A DNA stretch of 40,547 bases, taken from assembly GCF_900089755.1 (NCBI RefSeq), contig NZ_FLOC01000024.1, forward strand, positions 1 to 40,547. Direction: 5' to 3'. Under the pieces are notes generated by a model. It was not told the origin of the DNA and searched no databases. It was given only the letters and a program-made list of their open reading frames with translations. Source of the DNA: Marinomonas aquimarina (GTDB lineage Bacteria > Pseudomonadota > Gammaproteobacteria > Pseudomonadales > Marinomonadaceae). Below, one piece after another: positions 17,906 to 27,195 of the stretch; the stretch's first letter is position 1, and every line of letters begins with the position of its first letter. The position numbers and the translations under genes are program-made.

Positions 17906-18610
17906 TTGCAGTTCATGACTCCAAAGAATGTACCGGAAAATTGGCAAGAAGCGTACGCGCGAATGGCACAGGAGTGCCAATCGCCGGCGCTGCGCCGCTT
18001 TTACGAAGCCGGCGTGCCAGGTCTAGATAAGCCCTTAGCAGAAACACCGCTGGTTTCATTAGACATTGAAACCACGGGGCTTGACCCTAGCAAAGACGAT
18101 GTCATCAGCATTGGCTTGGTAGACTTTAACCTAGAACTGATTCGCTTAAGCAGTGCCCGTTATTGGTTGGCAAAACCACACGGCCCACTCACGTCGGAAT
18201 CGGTGACCATTCACGAGATTACGCACTCAGAGATTCAAGACGCGCCGCGTTTATCGAGTTTTTTGGATGAAGTATTGGATGCCATCGCCGGCAAAATCGT
18301 GGTGGTGCACTGTGCCGCGATTGAGCGCCCTTTTCTGTTCGAAGCGGCACTGGAACATTACGGCGAACCCCTGATGTTTCCCGTATTAGACACCATGGGC
18401 ATTGAAGCTTCCATTACCCATAAACCTTGGTGGCAGCGCTTTGGCCGTCAACCGTCTCTGCGTTTGGATGCTTGCCGCCAGCGCTATAACTTACCGCGTT
18501 ATCGTGCACATCAGGCACTAATGGATGCCGTTTCGTGCGCCGAACTGTTTCAAGCTCAAGCGTCGCACCACTTAAATAAAGAGCACCCTACCTCGTACTA
18601 TGACTGTTAG
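17906..18610 (+). CDS. DnaQ-like 3'-5' exonuclease
   Basis: A 234-residue DEDDh exonuclease. Exo I is SLDIETTGLDP (D-x-E); Exo III is RAHQALMDA with the general-base His. At Exo II, where DnaQ has a HNxxFD-type sequence, this protein has VHCAAIERPFL, i.e. Glu in place of Asp; this may be normal for the subfamily paired with DUF294 but is worth noting. The start is uncertain: TTG at 17906 is 4 nt behind AAGG and abuts the upstream stop, while ATG at 17915 is 13 nt behind it. Translation is clearly coupled to the DUF294 gene. Target unknown. Confidence 0.85.
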   Translation: MQFMTPKNVPENWQEAYARMAQECQSPALRRFYEAGVPGLDKPLAETPLVSLDIETTGLDPSKDDVISIGLVDFNLELIRLSSARYWLAKPHGPLTSESVTIHEITHSEIQDAPRLSSFLDEVLDAIAGKIVVVHCAAIERPFLFEAALEHYGEPLMFPVLDTMGIEASITHKPWWQRFGRQPSLRLDACRQRYNLPRYRAHQALMDAVSCAELFQAQASHHLNKEHPTSYYDC

Positions 18611-18625
18611 AGTGCCCTTTGTGCT

Positions 18626-20239
18626 CTAGGCTAACTTACCGTAAAAGGCTTGGTACGCTGGCACGATCAGCGTCAAGCCGGCTAAGGTCGCGCTAAAGCC
18701 GTGCCCAGTCAGTTCATGCTCAACCGCTGCCGGTAAGATAGCCGTTTGCGTCACAGCGGTGAGATTGATCACCACCAACAGTCGCTCCTCGGCGTAGCAG
18801 CGGGTAAAGGCTAGCAAGTCGTCGTTTTGCACGTCGACAAACACCATATCCCCTAATACCAAGGCGCGCTGTTGCTGACGCCATTGGATCAAGCGACGTG
18901 TATGCTGCAGCATAGAATCCGCTTGCGCCTCTTGGCGTACCACACTAAGCGGTAAATGCGCGACATCCACTGGCAACCAAGGCTCAATGGTCGAGAATCC
19001 GCCAAACGCCTGATCACTCCACACCATCGGCGTACGGCAACCATCACGACCTTTGAATACCGGCCAAAGTGGAATGCCATAAGGGTCTTGAATACGCTCA
19101 AACGGAACGTCCGCTTCCGGTAAGCCAAGCTCTTCACCCTGATATAAGCAGACACTGCCACGTACCGACACCATCAATGCCAACACAGCCAATGGGTATT
19201 GCACTGGGTCTTCTTCTGCGCCCCAACGAGTACGCATGCGAACCACATCATGATTCGATACCGCCCAACAAGGCCAACCATCACGGACGCTGTCATTGGT
19301 AGTTTGAATCACCTCGCGCAAAAACTGCGGCGAGTGTGGCTTATTCAGCAATTCAAAGGTGTAGGCCATGTGCAGCTTATCACCACCATCGGTGTACTCT
19401 GCCATCCGCTTAAGGGGAAAATCATCGCCGATTTCCCCCACCGTGGTGGCACCAGGAAACTCGTCCATCAAAGCACGTAGCTGTTGTAGAAAAACCAAAT
19501 TCTCCGGACGACTTAAATCATACACGTGGCGTTGATAAGTATAGGGATTATCCTCTGGTGCGCCCTTGGTTTTTGGCTCACCAGGTGGCACTGGAGGATT
19601 ATCTTCCAAGCCTTGGCTATGGAAATAAAAGTTCACTGTGTCCAAACGGAAGCCATCCACACCTAACTCGAGCCAAAAACGCATATTGTCCAGGTGCACT
19701 TTGCGCACCTCAGGGTGATGGAAATTAAAGTCAGGCTGTGACTCTAAAAAGTTATGCAGATAATACTGCAGTCGACGACTGTCCCACTTCCAAGCACTGC
19801 CACCAAAAATCGACAGCCAGTTATTCGGCGGGGTGCCGTCCGGCTTGGGATCCGCCCAGACGTACCAATCCGCTTTCGCATTCGTCCGGTCTTGGCGGCT
19901 TTCCTCAAACCAGGGATGTAGATCGGAAGAGTGACTAATGACTTGGTCGACCATGACCTTCAAATCCAGTTCATGGGCACGAGCAATCAAGCGCTTGAAG
20001 TCGGCCAAGCTACCAAACATGGGATCAATGTCGCGGTAGTCGCTGACATCGTAACCAAAGTCTTTCATTGGCGAAGTGAAAATCGGCGACAGCCAGATGG
20101 CATTTACCCCAAGGGACGCAACATAGTCCAGCTTATCAGTAATGCCCGCCAAATCGCCAATGCCATCACCATTGGCGTCCATAAAGCTACGTGGATAAAT
20201 CTGATAGATGATTCCACCTTGCCACCAGTTCAACGACAT
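18626..20239 (-). CDS. GH13 alpha-glucosidase, cytoplasmic
   Basis: A 537-residue glycoside hydrolase of family 13, close in pattern to the Halomonas/Xanthomonas alpha-glucosidases (subfamily 23). It starts WWQGGIIYQIYPRSFMDANG. The catalytic nucleophile is Asp200 (DGFRLDTVNFYF), the acid/base Glu269 (VGEIGDD), and the transition-state stabiliser Asp331 (SNHDVVR). No signal peptide, so it acts in the cytoplasm. Enzymes of this type cleave maltose, sucrose or short alpha-glucosides. It lies 50 nt after a fructokinase gene on the same strand, which suggests sucrose hydrolysis followed by fructose phosphorylation; that is inference. Start ATG has GGGAGAAG upstream. Confidence 0.92.
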   Translation of the reverse strand: MSLNWWQGGIIYQIYPRSFMDANGDGIGDLAGITDKLDYVASLGVNAIWLSPIFTSPMKDFGYDVSDYRDIDPMFGSLADFKRLIARAHELDLKVMVDQVISHSSDLHPWFEESRQDRTNAKADWYVWADPKPDGTPPNNWLSIFGGSAWKWDSRRLQYYLHNFLESQPDFNFHHPEVRKVHLDNMRFWLELGVDGFRLDTVNFYFHSQGLEDNPPVPPGEPKTKGAPEDNPYTYQRHVYDLSRPENLVFLQQLRALMDEFPGATTVGEIGDDFPLKRMAEYTDGGDKLHMAYTFELLNKPHSPQFLREVIQTTNDSVRDGWPCWAVSNHDVVRMRTRWGAEEDPVQYPLAVLALMVSVRGSVCLYQGEELGLPEADVPFERIQDPYGIPLWPVFKGRDGCRTPMVWSDQAFGGFSTIEPWLPVDVAHLPLSVVRQEAQADSMLQHTRRLIQWRQQQRALVLGDMVFVDVQNDDLLAFTRCYAEERLLVVINLTAVTQTAILPAAVEHELTGHGFSATLAGLTLIVPAYQAFYGKLA

Positions 20240-20289
20240 CGCTCTTCTCCCTTGCTTAGTACACAGCCCTGCTGTGCCATGATTACCGT

Positions 20290-21258
20290 TTAAAATGTTG
20301 CCAAGCGAGCCTCTGCTTGCTCAAGGTTTGGCAAAGAGGGATAAGCCCCCGCTTTGGTGACCGACTCCGCGCCACAGGCCACTGCGAAGCGAATGCAGTC
20401 TGCCAGTTCCGCGTCGCTGAAGGATTTTAAGGCTTCGCGATCACCGCCGCATTGCGCTAATTGATACAACAAACCGCCGACAAACGCATCCCCCGCCGCC
20501 GTGGTATCTTTCACTGCTACTGTTGGCGCGACAATTTCACCTTGGCCATTGGCACTAAAGTAACGTACTGGATTACCGCCATCGGTAAGAACAAACAAGG
20601 ACACGCCATCCGCCAACAATTGCTCGATCAAGGCCAATGGATCTTGGCTCAGCACTTCCAATTCTTCTAGGCTGGCTTTAATCACATCCCCTTGACGCAT
20701 CCAATTCAGCACACGCGCGTTGTCCACTTGATGATTGGGCCATAAATTCATGCGCAGATTGACATCAATACTCACGATCCAACCCGCCGCCTTCGCCATG
20801 AGGATGCCCGCCATGGTCGCCGCCGTGATGTCGGCATCCGTGAGCGTGTTTGAGCAGGTATGGAAAACGCCTTGCGGGGCATAAAACCACTCGCTTTTAA
20901 AGTCTTCACGACGGAACAGCATGTCCGCAGATGGGTTACGGTAAAACTCAAAACTGCGCTCTCCCGTGCTGTCCAAGCTGACAAATGCCAACGCGGTTTT
21001 GGCTTCTTTGGTCATCAACATGCTGTCGGTTTTAACGCCGTAGCTTTCTAAAGAGTCTTTTAAAAAATGTCCAAAAGCATCATCGCCCACCTGGCCAGCA
21101 AAATGGCTGTTGCCACCTAAACGTGCCACCGCGACCGCAACATTGGCGGGTGCACCCCCTGGAAACTTGGTAAACGACTCCTGACCATCCAGACTCGTTT
21201 CACCATTTGAAAGAAAATCAATTAGGGCCTCACCAAACGCCATTACTTTTGTCATCAT
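20290..21258 (-). CDS. PfkB-family fructokinase
   Basis: A 322-residue carbohydrate kinase of the ribokinase/PfkB family. Signature 1 is FPGGAPANVAVAVARLGG near residues 32-49; signature 2 is DTTAAGDAFVGGLLY with the catalytic Asp in AAGD. The pattern is most like bacterial fructokinases, which convert fructose to fructose 6-phosphate. It is the promoter-proximal gene of a pair with the alpha-glucosidase. Two adjacent ATG codons (21256-21258 and 21253-21255) can start it; GAGAG lies upstream. The gene is divergent from the GltR-like regulator with about 200 nt between them, which must contain both promoters. Confidence 0.88.
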   Translation of the reverse strand: MMTKVMAFGEALIDFLSNGETSLDGQESFTKFPGGAPANVAVAVARLGGNSHFAGQVGDDAFGHFLKDSLESYGVKTDSMLMTKEAKTALAFVSLDSTGERSFEFYRNPSADMLFRREDFKSEWFYAPQGVFHTCSNTLTDADITAATMAGILMAKAAGWIVSIDVNLRMNLWPNHQVDNARVLNWMRQGDVIKASLEELEVLSQDPLALIEQLLADGVSLFVLTDGGNPVRYFSANGQGEIVAPTVAVKDTTAAGDAFVGGLLYQLAQCGGDREALKSFSDAELADCIRFAVACGAESVTKAGAYPSLPNLEQAEARLATF

Positions 21259-21456
21259 CGTGTTATCTCTCGGTTATTGTTACTATCAGCCTAGCAGGTT
21301 CGCGCGGCAAATATGCTTAAAACGCCATGCGGTAATACATGTTACTATTGTGCTTACAGACCGTTACCGACTCTATTATCAAGGACGTTGGTTAACAAAC
21401 GGTTTCTTGCTAGACTCTTTTCCTTATCTGCTTATTTATTAGCCAAATAGGTTTTT

Positions 21457-22212
21457 ATGACAAAAACTAAATGCGTCTTCGTTGTCGATGACGACAATGA
21501 GATTCGCTCTCTACTGCAATCTTATCTAGAGAAAAACCAGTATCAGGTACTGACCGCAGATTCTGGAGAATCCTTTTTGGCCGCATTTAGCCCCGACTTA
21601 GGCGTTGATTTGGTGATTCTGGACGTCCGCTTACCCGGCGCAGACGGTTTTTCCGTATGCCGCACTCTGCGGACACAATCCAACGTGCCAGTGATCATGC
21701 TAACCGCTAATTCAGATGAAATGGACCGCATCATCGGCCTTGAGATCGGCGCTGACGACTACCTTGCGAAGCCATTTAACCCTCGTGAATTGCTGGCACG
21801 CATTAAAGCGATCCACCGCCGCATGGAGCAAATCCAAGATCTCCCCGAGCAAGCCATTGAAGCGCCTCAAGAAACCTATCGCTACTACCGCTTCGCCCAG
21901 TTTAAGCTTGATACCCTGACCCGTGAACTCTGGGTCGATGGTGTCAAAGAGTCGTTAAGCGGCGCCGATTACAATCTGCTGATGCTGTTTGTCAGTAACC
22001 CTGGCAACGTGCTGTCGCGCGATTACATTGCCGAAAACACCCGTGGCCGAGATACGACGCCATTGGACCGCTTTATCGATGTCCACGTCAGTCGCTTGCG
22101 TCAGCGACTACGGGAAGACGCACGTCAGCCGCAATTGATCAAAACCGTACGTGGTCAGGGCTACATTCTCACCGCACAAGTGGCCGCTAGTGATCATGAC
22201 GACGGTGCGTAG
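21457..22212 (+). CDS. gltR: OmpR-family response regulator, GltR-like
   Basis: A 251-residue two-component regulator. The receiver domain has acidic residues DDD at 11-13, phosphoacceptor Asp56 (VILDVRLPG) and Lys in AKPFNPREL. The C-terminal winged helix includes LSGADYNLLMLF and VSRLRQRLRED. Segments such as IGLEIGADDYLAKPFNPREL and TRGRDTTPLDRFIDVHVSRL strongly recall Pseudomonas GltR, the regulator of glucose transport, and a GltB/GtsA-type glucose transporter lies 5 kb downstream. OmpR itself is also similar, so the symbol is tentative. Its end overlaps the kinase gene. Confidence 0.78.
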   Translation: MTKTKCVFVVDDDNEIRSLLQSYLEKNQYQVLTADSGESFLAAFSPDLGVDLVILDVRLPGADGFSVCRTLRTQSNVPVIMLTANSDEMDRIIGLEIGADDYLAKPFNPRELLARIKAIHRRMEQIQDLPEQAIEAPQETYRYYRFAQFKLDTLTRELWVDGVKESLSGADYNLLMLFVSNPGNVLSRDYIAENTRGRDTTPLDRFIDVHVSRLRQRLREDARQPQLIKTVRGQGYILTAQVAASDHDDGA

Positions 22213-23644
22213 ACTGCAACACTGGCTGCAATCACTCACCGGCCAGATCATTATTATTATGACCTTTGGTGTCGCGACTATGCAGCTGATTGGCTCTTCC
22301 ATTTGGCTGCATCAGGTCGAAGCCGATACTCGAGAAAACGTGCGTGAAGTGTCAAAACACATGGCGTTTCGCATTGCCGCCACGGTCAGTTACTTTACCT
22401 CGTTACCACAAAACTACCGCCACATCGTGATTGATCAGCTGCAGGACATGGGTGGCACGCGCTTTTTTGTGACCCTCAACCGCGAAGAAATCCGCATCAA
22501 CCCGATCCCTGATTCACCGCTAAAAGACATCGTCAAACAAGAGGTGCAAGGCACCTTGATGAATCAGCTTGGCATCAGCAATGCCAAGATTGCTTTCTCC
22601 AGCCCAGACGATCTGCATGTGATCAACAACCACACCCGCTTGGTGGATTTACCCGAGCGCTGGGGCCATCACAGTTTGTTAGTAAAGCCCCTGACGCCCC
22701 CCATCATTGTCATTCAGATTCCGATCAATGACTCCAATTGGTTGTATCTGGCCAGTTTGATGCCGGATCCTTATTTCCTTGAGGAAACCTCGCCGCTCAG
22801 TCGTGACCGCATCTTTTCCTTGGTCATTTCCGTGACCACGGTGCTCTTGTTGACCTTGCTGATTCTGCGCCGTACCACACGCCCCTTGGCAATTTTGGCA
22901 CGCGCGGCCGAACGCTTCGGCCAAGGGGATTTCAAACCCCTACGCGAAGAAGGCGCCTTGGAAGTACGTCACACCGCGCACGCCTTTAACGACATGCAAG
23001 CACGTATTCAGCGTTACCTGAACGATCGCGAGAAGCTGTTCGCCGCTATTTCCCATGACCTAAAAACCCCCATCACACGCTTACGCTTACGCGCCGAAAT
23101 GCTCGACGAGGAAGACGTGCGTGAGGCCATGATTCGTGATTTAGAAGACTTAGACTTGTTGGTAAAAGGTGCGATTCAGAGTGTAAAAGAAACCGATATT
23201 CATGAAAATCGCGTCGAAATCGACTTAATGCGTTTTTTCAAGGACATTCAGCAAAGTGCCAATAGAACAGCCCATAGCGTGACTATTCAAGGTACCCTCG
23301 AAGCCCCTTATATCGGCAAGCCCTTGGCGATCCGACGTTGTCTCGGCAACTTGATCGATAATGCCCTCTACTATGGCCACAGTGCCGAGATCATTCTGGA
23401 AGACAACCGCGACGAGCTTTGTATTCGTATTTGTGATCAGGGCCCAGGCATTCCCGACACTAAAATGGACGACGTTTTCCAACCCTATACGCAATTGCCT
23501 AGCAGCAATGGTGGCCGTAGCGGCAGTGTCGGATTGGGCTTAAGCATTGCGCGCAACATTGCCCGCGCCCATGGCGGTGAAGTGACCCTTAAAAACCGTG
23601 AGCAAGGTGGCTTAGAAGTGCGCCTCTGGCTACCCCGCCACTAG
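22196..23644 (+). CDS. Sensor histidine kinase, GtrS/GltS-like
   Basis: A 482-residue membrane kinase. TM1 is at about 16-38, a periplasmic sensor domain spans 39-203, and TM2 is at about 206-225, followed by HAMP, a dimerisation domain with phosphoacceptor His287 (FAAISHDLKTPITRL), and an ATPase domain with N-box GNLIDNALYYG and G-boxes DQGPGIP and GLGLSIA. It pairs with the preceding regulator; in Pseudomonas the matching pair senses 2-ketogluconate and glucose status. The frame is open upstream to 22151, but ATG 22196 gives the normal short N-terminus and a 17-nt overlap with the regulator gene. It ends in a 15-nt tail-to-tail overlap with the next gene. Confidence 0.88.
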   Translation: MTTVRRLQHWLQSLTGQIIIIMTFGVATMQLIGSSIWLHQVEADTRENVREVSKHMAFRIAATVSYFTSLPQNYRHIVIDQLQDMGGTRFFVTLNREEIRINPIPDSPLKDIVKQEVQGTLMNQLGISNAKIAFSSPDDLHVINNHTRLVDLPERWGHHSLLVKPLTPPIIVIQIPINDSNWLYLASLMPDPYFLEETSPLSRDRIFSLVISVTTVLLLTLLILRRTTRPLAILARAAERFGQGDFKPLREEGALEVRHTAHAFNDMQARIQRYLNDREKLFAAISHDLKTPITRLRLRAEMLDEEDVREAMIRDLEDLDLLVKGAIQSVKETDIHENRVEIDLMRFFKDIQQSANRTAHSVTIQGTLEAPYIGKPLAIRRCLGNLIDNALYYGHSAEIILEDNRDELCIRICDQGPGIPDTKMDDVFQPYTQLPSSNGGRSGSVGLGLSIARNIARAHGGEVTLKNREQGGLEVRLWLPRH

Positions 23645-25342
23645 GACGACCTGCTGTCTGAGCAACTCTGTCATACGATCACTCGGTTGCGCTTTGGCAT
23701 ACAGATAGCCTTGTCCTTTATAGCAGCCCTGCTGTCTCAGCTCGGCCGCCTGCTCCTGCGTTTCAATGCCTTCTGCCACCAGGTCCAAGCCCAAGCCTTC
23801 CGCTAAAAATACGATGGCTTGGGTAATCATAGGATCGGACAAAGAGCCTTCGTTGTGAGCCGAGACAAAGCAGCGATCGATCTTAATACGATCAATGGGC
23901 AAACTCTTGAGATAGCGCATCGATGAATAGCCAGTGCCAAAATCGTCAATGGCCACGCCCACCCCCGCTTTGCGAATTTCGTTAAGGGCATACAGGCTGG
24001 TAATGCCACTGTCCACAAACACTTCTTCGGTGAGCTCCAGCATCAGACTATTGGCGGGAATTTGATACTTGCGAATCACGTTGTGGACAATCTCTTCGAA
24101 CCCCGCTTGGCGCAAATGCCGCGGCGACACATTGACCGACATACTCAGCATAAAGCCCTGATCTAACCAATCGCGTAACTGCCGACAGGCCGTCTCTAAT
24201 ACCCACACACCAAGATCACCAATCAATCCAACGCGATTGGCTTCTTCAATAAAATCCCCTGGCATCAGCAGGCTGCCATCCGGTAAGCGCCAACGAATCA
24301 AGGCTTCCACACCGTGTATTTTATGGCTATCTAGAGCAATGATGGGCTGATAATGCAATTCGAACTCGTTGTTTGCTAAGGCGCGATGGAGGCCATTTTC
24401 AACCCGAGTTTCCTTCTGCAAACGTGCCTGCAAGCTGTCACTGAAGACCATGAAGTGGCGTAGGCTCTCTTGTTTCTTGCACTCATAAAGCGCCATATCC
24501 GCCTTACGCATCAGTTCCGATACCGTACTCCCTTGCTCCGGATACAAGGCAATCCCCATACTGGCGGAGACTTCTAGGTGCTTACAATCCAGCACCGCGT
24601 GACGCGATACTTGGGCCAGTACTTTACTGGCAATCAGATTCAAATCTTCGATGTGTTGGATGTTATCAAGCAAGAGGGTGAACTCATCCCCACCCACCCG
24701 AGCCACAAAATCACTGCCACGAATGGTCTCCTTAATACGCTTCCCCACCAGCGTCAACAACAAATCCCCCACATGGTGACCTAAGGTATCGTTAACGTTT
24801 TTAAAACGATCCAAGTCTAGGAAGGCAATCGCCAGACACGACTGATTACGCTTGGCACGAGCAATCGCCAGCTCGGCGTGCTCTTCAAAAATCAAGCGAT
24901 TACCCAAGCCCGTCAGCGGATCACGCTTAATCAGTTGAGAAATCTGTTGCTCGGCTTTTTTGCGTTCAATGGCGTGGCGGATACTACGTTCCAGCAAGGC
25001 CGTGGTCAGCTCGTCTTTGGGGATAAAGTCTGACGCCCCCAACTGCATTAACACATCGTCTAACTCTGACGCCGCGACCCCAGTAAGCACCACAATCGGT
25101 GTTTCCACGCCAATCAATTTCACATGTTTAAATAAATCAGTGGCCGTGTGACCATTCAAGAAATAGTCACATACAATCGCATCGAAGGAATGCTCTACTA
25201 AGGCTTTAGTGGCGTCCTCAAAGTGCCCAACATGGGTCAACTCGAAGTGCGTACGCGATGCATGGGCCATATAGGTCCGTAGAAGAATAAAATCTTCGTA
25301 GTCATCTTCGATCACCAGCACTGATAAGTGTGTCTTATCCAT
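23630..25342 (-). CDS. REC-GGDEF-EAL cyclic-di-GMP protein
   Basis: A 570-residue cytoplasmic protein: a receiver domain at about 5-125 (phosphoacceptor Asp59 in IVCDYFLNG), a diguanylate cyclase domain with intact RVGGDEF, and a phosphodiesterase domain with intact EALIRW, ELTEEVF and DDFGTGYSS. Both output domains appear competent, so it could make or degrade c-di-GMP depending on phosphorylation. Last of three genes read as kinase, receiver, output protein; only 6 nt separate it from the receiver gene. The kinase upstream is the likely phosphate source. Confidence 0.93.
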   Translation of the reverse strand: MDKTHLSVLVIEDDYEDFILLRTYMAHASRTHFELTHVGHFEDATKALVEHSFDAIVCDYFLNGHTATDLFKHVKLIGVETPIVVLTGVAASELDDVLMQLGASDFIPKDELTTALLERSIRHAIERKKAEQQISQLIKRDPLTGLGNRLIFEEHAELAIARAKRNQSCLAIAFLDLDRFKNVNDTLGHHVGDLLLTLVGKRIKETIRGSDFVARVGGDEFTLLLDNIQHIEDLNLIASKVLAQVSRHAVLDCKHLEVSASMGIALYPEQGSTVSELMRKADMALYECKKQESLRHFMVFSDSLQARLQKETRVENGLHRALANNEFELHYQPIIALDSHKIHGVEALIRWRLPDGSLLMPGDFIEEANRVGLIGDLGVWVLETACRQLRDWLDQGFMLSMSVNVSPRHLRQAGFEEIVHNVIRKYQIPANSLMLELTEEVFVDSGITSLYALNEIRKAGVGVAIDDFGTGYSSMRYLKSLPIDRIKIDRCFVSAHNEGSLSDPMITQAIVFLAEGLGLDLVAEGIETQEQAAELRQQGCYKGQGYLYAKAQPSDRMTELLRQQVVLVAG

Positions 25343-25348
25343 TGATCC

Positions 25349-25780
25349 CTAACCCTTTTTATCGATCCAACGTCCATACAAACTCTTCAACCAACGCGCC
25401 AAATCATTGACGCTGTCGGGTTTACCAATGTGGGCATTTGCCCCCAGCGCTAAACTTCTCGCTTGCTCTTCCGCCATATCCGAAGTCGACAACACTATGA
25501 TGACCAACTCATCAAAGCGATGATCCGCGCGCAGTTCCTGCAACCATTCCCAACCCGTCTTAGTGGGCATATTCAAATCCAGCAGCAACAGTAGACGCGA
25601 TTGCTGCACCTGAAGTGCATAGTCAGTGTTGAGATAGTCTCTAAACGCCTGACAGGTCTGAAAATGCTGGAAGGACCAGTCTAGATCCAAGCGTTTCAAG
25701 GCGGTTTGAACCAAAAACGCATCTTCAGGATCATCATCGAGCATCAACAAATGCGCTGTGACAGCATTAACTTCCGTCAT
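25349..25780 (-). CDS. Single-domain response regulator, Rcp1-like
   Basis: A 143-residue stand-alone receiver. Acidic pocket residues (MLDDDPED), the phosphoacceptor Asp in LLLLDLNMPTKTGW, the Ser/Thr in IVLSTSD and Lys in IGKPDS are all present. The pattern, including the long loop before the phosphoacceptor, matches Rcp1-type receivers that pair with phytochrome or PAS kinases. There is no output domain, so it should relay phosphate or act by binding. The start is ATG at 25778-25780, which gives a 14-nt overlap with the kinase gene; a longer frame to 25807 would begin with TTG and is less likely. Confidence 0.88.
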   Translation of the reverse strand: MTEVNAVTAHLLMLDDDPEDAFLVQTALKRLDLDWSFQHFQTCQAFRDYLNTDYALQVQQSRLLLLLDLNMPTKTGWEWLQELRADHRFDELVIIVLSTSDMAEEQARSLALGANAHIGKPDSVNDLARWLKSLYGRWIDKKG

Positions 25781-27152
25781 ACACAGGCACCTTCTTTGGC
25801 AGTTCAATAATCATAGTGGTACCGACGCCTTCCTCTGAGCGGGCAGTAATCGCACCACCGTGACGAACCACGATTTTGCGGCAAATGGCCAGCCCCATCC
25901 CCGTCCCTGTATAGGCCTGTCTGTCATGTAAGCGCTTAAACACATCGAATATTTGCTCAGCGTGCTCTTGCGCAAAGCCGATACCATTGTCTTGTATCTT
26001 AAGGTACACGAAATCTTCGTCTTGATTACCCGTAATGCTGATCACTGGCGTACGCTCGGGATGACGGTACTTCAAACTGTTGCCAATTAAGTTCTGAAAT
26101 AACTGGCGTATCTGCACTGGGTCAGCGTTCACATCCGGCAGGGAGTCGGCGATTTGAATGTCCGCTTGAGATTCTTCTATGCGCAGCTCTAAATCCTCGA
26201 TGACTTCTTCTAACAGGGGAATCAAACGTAACGATTTGAACGGGTTCGCTTTTGAAGTGACACGACTGTAAGCTAGCAAATCCGATAATAAATCTCGCAT
26301 ACGCTGGGCGGCGTTGACAATGTAGCCCGAGAACACTTTCCCCTCTTCATTGAACTCACCGTACTCGCCCTCTTGTAACAGGGTAGAAAAGGAGATGATT
26401 TTACGCAGCGGCTCACGTAAGTCGTGCGAGGCGATGAAGGCAAACTCTTGTAACTCACGGTTCGACAGCTCTAACGCCTCATTGCGTTTATGAATACTCT
26501 TCTCATAGGCTTTACGCTCACTGATATCGACCACGGCGGCGACGATTTCCGTGCCACTTTCTAATTCAACCGGATGTAGCCCTACCTCTAGCGGCACATA
26601 CGAGCCGTCAAAGCGCGCACCATATAAATCACGACGGGCGCCCATTTTACGCTTCGCCGGATGTGCCTGAAATTCCGAACGATCCACCTCATGGCGTTCA
26701 CGAAATTCCGAAGGCACCAAACTTTCCACTGACTGGCCGATTAACTCGTCCACTTGGCAACGGAAAATAGCCGCCACCATGCTGTTCGCTTGCGTGATTT
26801 TCCCCTCACGGTTCACCACCAACATGCCATTAGGAGCCGATTCAAAAATGCTGCTCATACGCTTTTGCGCTTGGGCCGACGCATGAATTTCTTGTTCCAG
26901 CTTGGTTTTAATGTCCTGTAATTCGCGGGTACGCTGCTGCACTTCATTTTCGAGTGAGTTAGACAAACGGCGTAACTCTTCTTCCACCGTTTGACGACGC
27001 TGGATTTCATCTTGCAAACGCTGGTTGCTGTCACGTAAGTGCTGCGATCGACTGCGCTCACGCCATGAACACAGCAGCCCCATGAGCAGCAGCACTATGG
27101 CTACGCTAATCAAAAAGAGCGGATCAAGTAGCGAAAAAACATGTGCCTCCAT
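25767..27152 (-). CDS. PAS-domain sensor histidine kinase
   Basis: A 461-residue kinase with one N-terminal transmembrane helix (about 9-28), a coiled-coil stretch to about 95, a PAS domain (MSSIFESAPNGMLVVNREGK onward) with a PAC tail, a HisKA domain with the phosphoacceptor in FIASHDLREPLRKI, and an ATPase domain with NLIGNSLKYRHPER, DNGIGF and GTGMGLAI. The layout resembles kinases that control Rcp1-like receivers and c-di-GMP enzymes. With only a very short periplasmic face, the signal is probably cytoplasmic or membrane-linked through PAS. First gene of the three-gene cassette. Confidence 0.9.
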   Translation of the reverse strand: MEAHVFSLLDPLFLISVAIVLLLMGLLCSWRERSRSQHLRDSNQRLQDEIQRRQTVEEELRRLSNSLENEVQQRTRELQDIKTKLEQEIHASAQAQKRMSSIFESAPNGMLVVNREGKITQANSMVAAIFRCQVDELIGQSVESLVPSEFRERHEVDRSEFQAHPAKRKMGARRDLYGARFDGSYVPLEVGLHPVELESGTEIVAAVVDISERKAYEKSIHKRNEALELSNRELQEFAFIASHDLREPLRKIISFSTLLQEGEYGEFNEEGKVFSGYIVNAAQRMRDLLSDLLAYSRVTSKANPFKSLRLIPLLEEVIEDLELRIEESQADIQIADSLPDVNADPVQIRQLFQNLIGNSLKYRHPERTPVISITGNQDEDFVYLKIQDNGIGFAQEHAEQIFDVFKRLHDRQAYTGTGMGLAICRKIVVRHGGAITARSEEGVGTTMIIELPKKVPVYDGS

Positions 27153-27195
27153 GGCGCCTCCTTGGCGATCCCATACACCTTAAGCCTTACCCAGT

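Noticed and set aside
18580..18627. AGAGCAC/GTGCTCT pair as terminator for the exonuclease gene
   Set aside because: The arms are 34 nt apart, partly inside the coding region, and no T-run follows; the shorter alternative has two wobble pairs.
22151..22195. Longer GTG start for the GtrS-like kinase
   Set aside because: The extra residues are the regulator gene read in another frame; ATG 22196 gives a normal N-terminus right before TM1.
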